Positions 17,510 to 28,794 of a stretch of DNA of 34,990 nucleotides are shown here, in pieces. The translations under genes and the position numbers were made by a program. The stretch is from Methylophilaceae bacterium (GTDB taxonomy: Bacteria; Pseudomonadota; Gammaproteobacteria; Burkholderiales; Methylophilaceae), in the NCBI GenBank assembly GCA_947451235.1, contig CANFZA010000014.1, positions 1 to 34,990 on the forward strand, in the 5' to 3' direction. Below the pieces are notes generated by a model, which ran no database searches, was not told where the DNA came from, and saw only the letters and a program-made list of their open reading frames with translations. Positions within the stretch are counted from its first letter, which is position 1. Each line of letters opens with the position of its first letter.

Positions 17510-18628
17510 ATGTTAGTGGGCCAACAACAATACCGCACCATTTGGGTGCTTGAAAATACCAGTCAGCACTTACAGGCTGTCGCCATTATCGACCAAACCA
17601 AGTTGCCGCACGACTTCGATATTTCGCACATTACTGATTTGCAACAAATGGTAGTGGCCATTAAAACTATGCAAGTGCGCGGTGCTCCTTTAATCGGCGC
17701 AGCCGCTGCTTATGGCATGGCTTTAGCAATGCAACACGACACTAGCGATGCATATTTACAACAAGCCGCAGTTCAACTTATTCAAAGTCGACCCACCGCG
17801 GTTAATTTGAATTGGGCTGTGCAACGCATGCTCAAGTTATTATTGCCTATGGCTACAACTAACCGCAATCAAGCGGCTTGGAATGAAGCCGCAGCTATTT
17901 GTGATGAAGATGTGTTGCTGAATCAAGCGATAGGGCGGCATGGTTTGGCTTTGATTGAAAATGCCACAAAAAATCAAGGGCAAAATCTCGCTCAAAATTT
18001 AGCTCAAAACAAAGTGTTTAATATCCTCACCCATTGCAACGCAGGTTGGCTGGCAACCGTAGATTTTGGTACCGCACTTTCGCCAATTTATGCCGCACAT
18101 AATGCGGGTGTAAATGTGCACGTGTGGGTAGATGAAACTCGTCCGCGTAACCAAGGTGCCAGTTTGACTGCTTGGGAGTTAGGCCAGCATGGCGTGCCGC
18201 ATACCGTGATTAGCGACAATGCCGGCGGCCATTTAATGCAGCAAGGTTTGGTTGATATGGTGATCGTGGGCGCAGACCGCGTCACCAGCACTGGCGATGT
18301 GTGCAATAAAATTGGCACTTATCTAAAAGCCTTAGCAGCTTTTGATAACCGCGTGCCATTTTATGCGGCCGTGCCTAGCCCAACTATAGATTGGTCTATA
18401 GAAAATGGCTTAATCGACATTGAAATTGAACAGCGGCATGGCGATGAAGTGGCGTATATGCAAGGTCTAGCGCTAGATGGCAGTTTGCAAAATGTACGCA
18501 TCATTCCGCTAGCATCACAAACTGCGAATCCTGCGTTTGATGTGACGCCTGCCAGATTAGTCACTGGCATTATTACTGAACATGGCGTGTTTGCGCCTAA
18601 TCAATTGCGCTCAATTCAACGTGAATAA
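17510..18628 (+). CDS. mtnA: S-methyl-5-thioribose-1-phosphate isomerase (MtnA)
   Basis: Encodes 372 residues, a little over the usual ~350. It isomerises 5-methylthioribose 1-phosphate (and 5-deoxyribose 1-phosphate) to the ribulose form in salvage of methylthioadenosine. Seen: 'MQVRGAPLIGAAAAYGMA', 'ILTHCNAGWLATVDFGTAL' with the catalytic Cys, 'WVDETRPRNQGA', 'VIVGADRVTSTGDVCNKIGTY' with the catalytic Asp, and 'YAAVPSPTIDW'. A small local repeat, QNLAQNLAQN, in the middle accounts for part of the extra length. The next gene, a class II aldolase, is 23 bp downstream, which fits the next enzymatic step. Confidence 0.95.
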   Translation: MLVGQQQYRTIWVLENTSQHLQAVAIIDQTKLPHDFDISHITDLQQMVVAIKTMQVRGAPLIGAAAAYGMALAMQHDTSDAYLQQAAVQLIQSRPTAVNLNWAVQRMLKLLLPMATTNRNQAAWNEAAAICDEDVLLNQAIGRHGLALIENATKNQGQNLAQNLAQNKVFNILTHCNAGWLATVDFGTALSPIYAAHNAGVNVHVWVDETRPRNQGASLTAWELGQHGVPHTVISDNAGGHLMQQGLVDMVIVGADRVTSTGDVCNKIGTYLKALAAFDNRVPFYAAVPSPTIDWSIENGLIDIEIEQRHGDEVAYMQGLALDGSLQNVRIIPLASQTANPAFDVTPARLVTGIITEHGVFAPNQLRSIQRE

Positions 18629-18651
18629 ATATTGGATAAATTTGGAAAAAC

Positions 18652-19314
18652 ATGATGACGCAAAATAAATCTGAATTAAAACTACGTGAGCAATTGTTAA
18701 ATACCTGCCAGACGCTTTCTGAAATTGGCTTAAATAAAGGTACCTCTGGCAATGCCAGTGTGCGTTGTGAGCAAGGTTTTTTAATTACCGCTTCGGGCAT
18801 CAGTGCGGAAAATATGTCAGCTAATGATTTAGTCAATATGCAATTAGACGGCAGTTATGACGCCCAGCAAAATCCCTCGTCAGAATGGCGCTTTCACAAA
18901 GATATCTACCTACATAGACCAGAAGTTAACGCCATTATTCATACCCACAGCATGTTTGCCAGCACCCTGAGCACGTTTAGGCGCGACATGCCGGCGTTTC
19001 ATTACATGATTGCCTTATGCGGTGGCGATACTATTCGTTGTGCGTCGTATGCGTTATTTGGCACCCAGCAATTATCAGATAATGCCGTGGCCGCTTTGCA
19101 AAATAGACAAGCCTGCTTATTAGCCAATCACGGCATGATAGCCTTAGGCGAAAATTTAGAAAAAGCGCTCAACATTACACAAGAAGTTGAAACCTTATGC
19201 GAACAATATCTACGCGCCTTGCAAGTAGGTGAGCCGATTATTTTGACTGAGCAAGAAATGCTGGAAGTGCAGGAAAAATTTAAAGGTTATGGCGCTTGGG
19301 CTAAGAAAGCTTAA
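18652..19314 (+). CDS. Class II aldolase/adducin-family protein, probable methylthioribulose/deoxyribulose-phosphate aldolase
   Basis: Encodes 220 residues. The family zinc site is complete: 'NAIIHTHSMFAS' supplies two His and 'LLANHGMIALGE' the third; the catalytic Glu lies in 'PSSEWRFHKDIY'; the phosphate-binding 'GTSGNASVR' is near the N terminus. Relatives include fuculose-phosphate aldolase and the methylthioribulose-1-phosphate dehydratase MtnB. Placement 23 bp after mtnA suggests it acts on the MtnA product. Cleavage to dihydroxyacetone phosphate plus an aldehyde (as in the DHAP shunt, Ald2-type) or dehydration (MtnB-type) are both possible. No mtnC, mtnD or mtnE is seen here, which leans toward the aldolase. 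Two adjacent ATG codons (18652, 18655) are possible starts. Confidence 0.8.
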   Translation: MMTQNKSELKLREQLLNTCQTLSEIGLNKGTSGNASVRCEQGFLITASGISAENMSANDLVNMQLDGSYDAQQNPSSEWRFHKDIYLHRPEVNAIIHTHSMFASTLSTFRRDMPAFHYMIALCGGDTIRCASYALFGTQQLSDNAVAALQNRQACLLANHGMIALGENLEKALNITQEVETLCEQYLRALQVGEPIILTEQEMLEVQEKFKGYGAWAKKA

Positions 19315-19802
19315 TTTTTAAGGGTATCCGTATTCAGCGATTGAATTTGAGTTGGGTCACTGAAAAGCAAGGTAAATTGTATGATTGATTTGGCAAATTA
19401 ACACGGTTTTATTTACAGGCTCAGAAATGACTCCCGTCTAGCGGACGCTGATGTAGCGTGACTGTTGACGATCTTCCGTTAGGCGTAAATCAAGGCTGAA
19501 CGGTAGCAATGGGGGGACAAAGCGGAAGTTTAGTTGTTAGTTTCCGCCAAGTTAATTTCAGTAGTTAATTCTAGCTTATCGGGGTAATCATTCAGTCACA
19601 ACAACGATCTGTGTACTGCGGTGTGTTCGGTATTGCCAATTCAGCACTCCGTCACCAGAGCCATCTACTACTAATTAGCCATTCGTTCATCACAACAACA
19701 TGTTAGTATCATTAATAATGTATTTATAGCCTCCCTGTTACCTGGAAATGGGGTGTAGGTGTTTTTTATTTCTTTTACGTTAGCCCTTTTATGGAGTTAT
19801 AA
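19315..19802. other. 488-bp spacer without a recognisable gene
   Basis: No open frame of useful size on either strand. A small hairpin is visible (GCGGAA at 19522-19527 with TTCCGC at 19542-19547), and ACGCT/AGCGT at 19445-19458. Base composition is more even than in the flanking genes up to about 19700, then AT-rich. The region begins the stretch that separates the mtnA-aldolase pair from pyrG, so it may contain a degraded insertion end. A clear ribosome site (TGGAG) closes it before the next gene. Confidence 0.5.
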
Positions 19803-20228
19803 ATGCAAGACAACGAAAGTTTAATATCAGCTACATTTTCGACCTACCAGCAACTATTGACTATTCATCAAAGGTTCATCGAAGAAATAGAAAGGGTTGC
19901 AGATAAACAAACTACCGTTTCATCACTTACACACAAAGACGGAGTTTTACATGTTGCATACCTAGATTCAAAATTTTCCGCTGTTCGCAGAACTGTTGCA
20001 ATCGACTCTCAACTTATTGCAAACGAATATGCATTTATAGGTACACTCTTCAATAACGAAGAGTACACATTACTTTGCCTTTATTTAAGTCCTTATGGCC
20101 AACTGTTTTTAGACCCAGAATGTACTATTAGTTTTTACGATTTCAATAATAAATATATAGTGAATAACATTCTTTCCAAAATACAGTTAAACGCTCTTTC
20201 ATCACCATTTTTTTATCCGCGTGATTAA
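19803..20228 (+). CDS. Protein of unknown function
   Basis: Encodes 141 residues; ATG at 19803 with a good ribosome site (TTATGGAGT). I do not recognise a family. The sequence has an N-terminal helix (TFSTYQQLLTIHQRFIEEIERVADKQ) followed by strand-like segments (GVLHVAYLDSKFSAVRRTVAID, YTLLCLYLSPYGQLFLD). No signal peptide, membrane helix or metal motif is visible. The codon use is AT-rich, like the two following genes and unlike the housekeeping genes on both sides. It precedes the J-domain gene by 69 bp in the same direction. Confidence 0.65.
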   Translation: MQDNESLISATFSTYQQLLTIHQRFIEEIERVADKQTTVSSLTHKDGVLHVAYLDSKFSAVRRTVAIDSQLIANEYAFIGTLFNNEEYTLLCLYLSPYGQLFLDPECTISFYDFNNKYIVNNILSKIQLNALSSPFFYPRD

Positions 20229-20297
20229 GGCCATCCCATCAAGTGGAAGGCCAAACAGCAACCCTTGAATCTAATTTAATCATTGGGTCAAATAAAT

Positions 20298-21455
20298 ATG
20301 CAGAAGGTTTATACTCATTACGACAACCTCAAAGTTTCAAGAAATGCACCATTAGAGGTCATTAGAGCCGCTTACAAAGCTCTCTCACAAATAAATCACC
20401 CTGACAGAAACTCTGACAACCCCGACGCCTCAAAAATCATGGCTATTATTAATGCCTCTTATGAAGTGTTATCTAACCCAATCAAACGTAAAGAACATGA
20501 TTTTTGGATAGCCGAAAAAGAATCTGCAAAAACAGAAAAAAACATACCCAGTGAAAATTCAAATCCCGTTAAACCAGAGCAAAAAAAATCTGACTCAGCA
20601 TATTTCATAAAAATAATATTACATATAGCCCGTTATTGGGCTTTCTATGTGGTAGTTGTGATTGTTATTTTACTCAACTTTGACAACAATCCTACCCCAT
20701 CACAACAAGAAGCAAAGCCATACATTTCAAATCCAACTCCTGAGATTGAAGCTTCTACTACTCTCGATGCAGCAGCGAAGTCTCGCCGATCGGATGAAGC
20801 GCCAAGTCCGTATCAAGCTGAATTAGATAAAATAGATAAAAAATATCCTAGAAATATCGCTGACCAATCTCCAGAAATTAAGTCGGCCAATCCACGTGGC
20901 GAGAAGATATTAGGGCTATATAGCGAGTTATACCCAGATAAGAAAGAGCAAGTAAAGCAATCTGCTGGAGTATTTGATGAATTTGATAAAGAGTACGCCA
21001 ATTCAACGCGAAAAGTTGAATCAGTACGAGTTCCGTCTGCTAACAAAGAACTTATGAGCGCACCTAATGGCGAAGCTTGGCCTGCTATTGCAGGTTACGT
21101 TAAAGGTTATAAAAAACTAAATGCGAAAGGCTTGTCATCGGTAACCGTTGATAACTCTCAGAATGACTCCAATGTTTTCGTTAAGCTAGTTTCATTAAAT
21201 GGCACGAAGGCATATCCTACACGTCAATTTTACATTCCTGCTTATGGCAAATTTACTGTTAATAAAGTCACTTCTGGAAGCTATGATGTTCGCTATCGCG
21301 ACCTAAGCAATGGAGGTTTGTCACGGTCAGAATCATTCAAACTTGAAGAAGTTAACACTGGTGAAGGTACGCAATTTAGCAATATAACGATGACTTTGTA
21401 TAAAGTACAAAATGGTAATATGCAAACCTATGGCTTATCAGAAGTCGAATTTTAA
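20298..21455 (+). CDS. Membrane-anchored J-domain protein with periplasmic C-terminal domain
   Basis: Encodes 385 residues from ATG 20298; an upstream TTG (20283) adds five residues that do not look conserved. The J domain (1-~70) reads THYDNLKVSRNAPLEVIRAAYKALSQINHPDRN, with the HPD triad that activates DnaK intact. A lone membrane helix is at ~107-126 (YWAFYVVVVIVILLNF). The next ~100 residues are low-complexity and charged. The C-terminal ~110 residues look beta-rich (NVFVKLVSLNGTKAYPTRQFYIPAYGKF, GSYDVRYRDLSNG). The J domain would be cytoplasmic and the C-terminal part periplasmic. It is not DnaJ itself: it has no Gly/Phe-rich or zinc domain. Partner and role unknown. Confidence 0.85.
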   Translation: MQKVYTHYDNLKVSRNAPLEVIRAAYKALSQINHPDRNSDNPDASKIMAIINASYEVLSNPIKRKEHDFWIAEKESAKTEKNIPSENSNPVKPEQKKSDSAYFIKIILHIARYWAFYVVVVIVILLNFDNNPTPSQQEAKPYISNPTPEIEASTTLDAAAKSRRSDEAPSPYQAELDKIDKKYPRNIADQSPEIKSANPRGEKILGLYSELYPDKKEQVKQSAGVFDEFDKEYANSTRKVESVRVPSANKELMSAPNGEAWPAIAGYVKGYKKLNAKGLSSVTVDNSQNDSNVFVKLVSLNGTKAYPTRQFYIPAYGKFTVNKVTSGSYDVRYRDLSNGGLSRSESFKLEEVNTGEGTQFSNITMTLYKVQNGNMQTYGLSEVEF

Positions 21456-21672
21456 GCCCATTCTGATCTTTATCGAGTGCAAAGCTCCCTCTCTAGGTAT
21501 CAATAACAACTGACTTTTGAAAGGCTGACATTTACATAACTCTAGCATCGTTAAGTTCGACTGGGAAATTAATCTCCCATTTATTTACGTCACGTAAATG
21601 TGTTAGTGTCTTTATTAGTTTCAAATTCCCATACAGGGTCATGAGCCACATTAATAAAATGAATGAAAATTT

Positions 21673-22854
21673 ATGAAATTTATCAAAACTGCCCAAATAA
21701 AATTGTTGTTGTTTTTGGTTCTATACCCAGTTTTTAGTTTTGCGGATGAATATGCAACTGGAAGCGGATTTTTCATTACCCCAGATGGTTATTTTGCAAC
21801 CAATTTTCATGTAATTTCGGACGCCACTTCAATCGTAATCCGAGATGTCCATGGCAATTTATTTTCTGCTTCGTTAGTTAGGGTGGACAAATCAAACGAT
21901 TTGGCGATATTAAAAGTCCAAAACAAAGTTCAAGCAATCCCAATTGAAAATTCATCAAGCGTTAAGCGGGGCAGTGCGGTGGTCGCTATAGGATTTCCTC
22001 ATATTGATGTTCAGGGTTTAGAGCCAAAAGTAACTGACGGCCTTGTAAACAGTCTTACTGGGATTCAAGATAATCCGAAATATTTCCAGATTAGTACAGC
22101 CGTTCAAAGTGGAAATTCTGGCGGACCACTCCTGAACATGTATGGCAATATAGTAGGCCTTGTCACAGCCAAACTCGGTGCTACAGAAATCTTGAAAACC
22201 ACTGGCGATTTGACTCAGAATGTAAACTATGCTGTTAAATCAAACTATCTTTTAGAATTGGCAACGTTGATACCGTTGGTAAAATCTAAATTAATCCCAG
22301 TAAATAAGAAAAAGCTTTCGGATGTGGCTGGAGTGTACGCATCCGTGGAAAATTCCATAGGGTTAGTAATAGCTAAACATAACAAACCAGAAGTTACGGT
22401 AATTTCGGATGATAAAATAATCCCATCTAAACCAAAAGATTGGATAGCTGATGCAGAAAATGTGGCTCTTCTCTTGAAGTCTGGCGAAATTCAATCTTAT
22501 GGTATGAATATTAAATTACTTAATGATAGTTCTGATATTGTAAATAGGCCTAACGCTTTATCTAAAAATTTAGCAGCTAAAATTGAGGCAATGAATACTT
22601 GGTGGGTGATTAAAAATAAATTATATGTACGTTTTTATAATCCACACAACAAACCCCTTTTAGCTACAGTTTTTTATTTTTCAAAATCACCCTGCTGTTC
22701 ACCTAAAAATAAACTTTGGGTAGATATTAATTTTGACCAGCCTCTTAGGCCTAATGAGTCGGCAGTTTATATAGGAGAGTTGCCTTTTGATTATACAAAA
22801 AATATAGGCAATCAGTCCGCGTGTGGCACGGTGGAAATGGCATTTTCTGAATAG
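21673..22854 (+). CDS. Secreted trypsin-like serine protease with novel C-terminal domain
   Basis: Encodes 393 residues. A signal peptide ends near residue 24 (LLLFLVLYPVFSFA|DE). The HtrA-type trypsin domain (~25-205) has the full triad: His46 in ATNFHVISDA, Asp76 in KSNDLAILKV and Ser149 in SGNSGGPLL. No PDZ domain follows. Residues ~206-393 form a region I do not recognise, with 'TWWVIKNKLYVRFYNPHNKPLLATVFYF', a CC pair and a lone Cys near the end, and a beta-sandwich look. It would act in the periplasm or outside. It lies 217 bp after the J-domain gene and reads the same way; shared regulation is possible but not shown. Confidence 0.85.
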   Translation: MKFIKTAQIKLLLFLVLYPVFSFADEYATGSGFFITPDGYFATNFHVISDATSIVIRDVHGNLFSASLVRVDKSNDLAILKVQNKVQAIPIENSSSVKRGSAVVAIGFPHIDVQGLEPKVTDGLVNSLTGIQDNPKYFQISTAVQSGNSGGPLLNMYGNIVGLVTAKLGATEILKTTGDLTQNVNYAVKSNYLLELATLIPLVKSKLIPVNKKKLSDVAGVYASVENSIGLVIAKHNKPEVTVISDDKIIPSKPKDWIADAENVALLLKSGEIQSYGMNIKLLNDSSDIVNRPNALSKNLAAKIEAMNTWWVIKNKLYVRFYNPHNKPLLATVFYFSKSPCCSPKNKLWVDINFDQPLRPNESAVYIGELPFDYTKNIGNQSACGTVEMAFSE

Positions 22855-24818
<1,964 letters not shown>

Positions 24819-24878
24819 TAGCGGTTTTTAACAATTAAAATAAAAGAATTTGGTTGAAAAACTCAAAAAAGGATAGTT

Positions 24879-25718
24879 ATGCAGTTATGTGGATTTGAAG
24901 TTGGCCTAGATAAACCGCTATTTTTGATTGCCGGTCCTTGTGTGATTGAATCTCAACAAATGGCAATTGATACCGCCGGTCAGCTTAAAGAAATTGCTAC
25001 TGCACTAGGTATTCCTTTTATTTACAAATCTTCTTACGATAAAGCGAATCGTAGCTCAAACAGCACATTCCGTGGTTTTGGCATGGAACAAGGCTTGAAA
25101 ATTTTAGATGAAGTCCGTCGCCAAATTGGTGTGCCAATTTTGACTGATGTGCACACAGAAGAACAAGTGCCACACGTGGCGGCCGTGGTTGATGTATTAC
25201 AAACCCCTGCATTTTTATGCCGCCAAACTGATTTTATTACGGCCTGCGCAAAATCTGGCAAGCCAGTGAATATCAAAAAAGGCCAATTTATGGCGCCCGG
25301 TGATATGCGTAATGTGGTGCAAAAAGCCCGTGAAGCCAATGGCAACCAAGATACGATTATGGTGTGCGAGCGTGGCGTTTCATTTGGCTACAATACTTTA
25401 GTTTCTGATATGCGCGGTTTAGCGATTATGCGTGAAACCAACTGCCCAGTGGTGTTCGACGCGACTCATTCAGTGCAGCAACCTGGTGGCCAAGGCGATA
25501 AAAGCGGCGGTCAACGTGAGCATGTGCCAGTATTAGCGCGCGCTGCGGTGGCCAGTGGTATTGCCGGCATCTTTATGGAAACGCATCCAGACCCGTCAAA
25601 AGCATTGTCTGATGGACCTAACGCTTGGCCATTGCACAGAATGAGAGATTTGTTAGAAGTGTTGGTAGATTTGGATAGATTAGTAAAAAAAGCCGGTTTC
25701 ATTGAAAGTACTTTATAG
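24879..25718 (+). CDS. kdsA: 3-deoxy-8-phosphooctulonate synthase (KDO 8-phosphate synthase)
   Basis: Encodes 279 residues. It condenses phosphoenolpyruvate with arabinose 5-phosphate to give KDO 8-phosphate for the lipopolysaccharide core. Motifs: '[15 protein letters not shown]', '[18 protein letters not shown]', 'LTDVHTEEQ', '[13 protein letters not shown]', '[19 protein letters not shown]' and '[13 protein letters not shown]'. The Asn of 'VNIKKGQF' (where metal-dependent types have Cys) indicates the metal-independent class. Ribosome site AAAAAGGAT precedes the ATG. The presence of kdsA confirms a Gram-negative outer membrane. Confidence 0.97.
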   Translation: MQLCGFEVGLDKPLFLIAGPCVIESQQMAIDTAGQLKEIATALGIPFIYKSSYDKANRSSNSTFRGFGMEQGLKILDEVRRQIGVPILTDVHTEEQVPHVAAVVDVLQTPAFLCRQTDFITACAKSGKPVNIKKGQFMAPGDMRNVVQKAREANGNQDTIMVCERGVSFGYNTLVSDMRGLAIMRETNCPVVFDATHSVQQPGGQGDKSGGQREHVPVLARAAVASGIAGIFMETHPDPSKALSDGPNAWPLHRMRDLLEVLVDLDRLVKKAGFIESTL

Positions 25719-25733
25719 CCAGCCCCAAATAAG

Positions 25734-25831
25734 GCCATGATATGCCAAGATCATGGCTTGGTAGGAGCGACGCCCTCGTCGCGAAGCAATGGTGCAATCG
25801 CGATGAGGCGTCGCCCCTACCAAAGCAAGCC
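25734..25831. repeat. REP-like palindromic element between kdsA and eno
   Basis: A hairpin GCCATGAT/ATCATGGC (25734-25741, 25750-25757) abuts a larger imperfect inverted repeat. Its left arm is at 25755-25784 and its right arm at 25798-25831; both contain the GGTAGGRGCGACGCC core. The core resembles the extragenic palindromes (TAGGAGCGA...) common in gammaproteobacteria and some betaproteobacteria. It may help end the kdsA transcript, but no T run follows. Confidence 0.7.
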
Positions 25832-25850
25832 AAGTATGATTTAAGGTTGA

Positions 25851-25890
25851 TTCGGTTTTATCTGGTTTTATCTAGTTTAATCTGTGTTTA
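25851..25890. repeat. 10-bp tandem array before eno
   Basis: Four imperfect copies of TCTGGTTTTA start at 25851, 25861, 25871 and 25881. The array ends 42 bp before the eno start codon. The period is close to one helical turn. AT-rich on one strand. A ribosome site (TTAGGAGA) lies between the array and the gene. Confidence 0.75.
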
Positions 25891-25923
25891 TCGGCGGTAA
25901 ATTAGATTTAATTTTCAAATTAG

Positions 25924-27219
<1,296 letters not shown>

Positions 27220-27239
27220 TTAAAAGGTCGCTGAAGTAG

Positions 27240-27650
27240 GTGAAAGCCTTAACGCTTATATTCGTTATCCTCATTGCCCTGATACAGTATCCACTGTGGC
27301 TGGGCAAGGGGAGTTGGTTACGTGTTTGGGATTTAAATCGGCAAATTGCCGATCAGCAAGAAAAAAATAATGGCTTGAAAGCGCGCAATGAAACGCTAGA
27401 TGCCGAAGTGTTAGATTTGAAAAGTGGGCGCGCAGCGATTGAAGAACGTGCCAGAAGTGAGCTAGGCATGGTAAAACAAGATGAGGTTTTTTACCAAGTG
27501 CTTGAAAATACAGTTATTAAAAATATAGAGCCTGTAAATACGGTGCGTGAAAATAAAGTTTTAGAAAATACAGCCGCTACCAATACCCCAACAATATCAG
27601 AGACTCCAGCAAGTCAAATAACGAAGACGCCGCTGAAGCCTATTAAGTAG
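27240..27650 (+). CDS. ftsB: Cell division protein FtsB with long C-terminal extension
   Basis: Encodes 136 residues from a GTG at 27240, against about 90-105 in most FtsB. One membrane helix (~3-20) is followed by the periplasmic coiled coil ([33 protein letters not shown] in parts) and the family end '[22 protein letters not shown]'. FtsB bridges FtsL and FtsQ at the division site. The last ~45 residues (VLENT...[11 protein letters not shown], then Thr/Pro/Lys-rich) are beyond the usual end and contain a repeated VLENT motif. Position after eno is conserved in proteobacteria. The start has weak Shine-Dalgarno (AAAAGG). Confidence 0.9.
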   Translation: MKALTLIFVILIALIQYPLWLGKGSWLRVWDLNRQIADQQEKNNGLKARNETLDAEVLDLKSGRAAIEERARSELGMVKQDEVFYQVLENTVIKNIEPVNTVRENKVLENTAATNTPTISETPASQITKTPLKPIK

Positions 27651-27682
27651 TAGTTAGTCCCGGATTTTCTATCCGCCAAATA

Positions 27683-28753
27683 TTACTCGCTGGTTTCCAG
27701 CACATATGGCAAAGATTTTATAAGCAGCGCATGGTCTTGCCAAAAAATGCCATCTTGCGTCAAATTCTCTAATCTACATTCCACTAACACATCAAACCCA
27801 GCGTCAATTGCGGGTGTACTACGCACGATTTTTCCTATGGCTTGCTGATTAGAATCCACCACATCGCTGCCAACTTCAGGCATGCTAATGCTAGCAATGT
27901 GCGCAAGTTGTGTACGGCGTTTAACTTTACCCAAATAATGCGTGCGCGCCACTATCTCTTGGCCGGTATAACAACCTTTTTTATAGTTGATGGCATTTAG
28001 CGCATCTAAATTAAGCATTTGCGGTACAAATTCTTCTTGAGTTTTAAGCGTAACTTCTGGAATGCCAGCCTGAATTTCTAGCCATTCCCAACATTCTGCG
28101 CCAACTGGCTTTGCATTTTCTGCTAAGGCTTGCCAGATAATTGGCGCATTTAGTGCATCTGTGAAAATTTCATATCTAGCCGTGTTTGTAACTGGGTTGC
28201 CGGGCAGTTTGATTAAAGCGCCGTTATCTAGGCTGACTAATTCGTAATCTACTTGTGGTAATTCTTTAAATATCGGCTTTAGTAATTCAGCGGCATTGGC
28301 TCCGCTAATACCAAATTTAATAATAGACTCACTCACATCAGTAATTTCAACTTTGCTGCGCATTACGTACATTTTAAGTCGTTTAGCGATGCTTTCAATG
28401 AGCTCTCTAGGCATTTGCAAATGGATATGATCGTAATGAGAGAAAGCTAAAAACAAAGCAAGTAAACGGCCTTTTGGGTTGCAATAACCAGTGTAATGCG
28501 CGTGATTACCGTCTAAAAGTTTAATGTCGTTAGTCACCTGACCTTGTAGAAAAGTAAACGCGTCAGCACCTTTTAATTCGAGTAAGCCTAAATGTGATAA
28601 ATCACAAATTACCGTGTCGTTAATCAACGCTAGTCGCTCGGCAAATGGGTCACCAAAGCTTATCACTTTGCCGCCTTCTATGACGGCAGCATTATGCTTC
28701 GCAGCTGTGTTATTAGACTGAGTGTTCTGAAGAAATTGATGCCACTGTTGCAT
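27683..28753 (-). CDS. ygfZ: YgfZ/CAF17-family folate-binding protein
   Basis: Encodes 356 residues from ATG 28753, giving MQQWHQFLQNTQ. An ATG at 28828 would add 25 residues that overlap the divergent gene and do not look conserved. The family signature 'KGCYTGQEIVARTHYLGKV' is present with its conserved Cys, and the GcvT-like fold is evident (LLELKGADAFTFLQGQVTND). YgfZ binds tetrahydrofolate and supports repair or assembly of particular 4Fe-4S enzymes such as MiaB. It converges on ftsB with 32 bp between stops, and shares a 41-bp divergent spacer with the ygfX-like gene. Confidence 0.94.
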   Translation of the reverse strand: MQQWHQFLQNTQSNNTAAKHNAAVIEGGKVISFGDPFAERLALINDTVICDLSHLGLLELKGADAFTFLQGQVTNDIKLLDGNHAHYTGYCNPKGRLLALFLAFSHYDHIHLQMPRELIESIAKRLKMYVMRSKVEITDVSESIIKFGISGANAAELLKPIFKELPQVDYELVSLDNGALIKLPGNPVTNTARYEIFTDALNAPIIWQALAENAKPVGAECWEWLEIQAGIPEVTLKTQEEFVPQMLNLDALNAINYKKGCYTGQEIVARTHYLGKVKRRTQLAHIASISMPEVGSDVVDSNQQAIGKIVRSTPAIDAGFDVLVECRLENLTQDGIFWQDHALLIKSLPYVLETSE

Positions 28754-28794
28754 GTGCGTGCTAACCTTAATTGAAATAACTTGAAGATAATAAT

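Noticed and set aside
27661-27675. CGGAT/ATCCG hairpin between ftsB and ygfZ as a terminator
   Set aside because: Only five base pairs and no T run on either strand.
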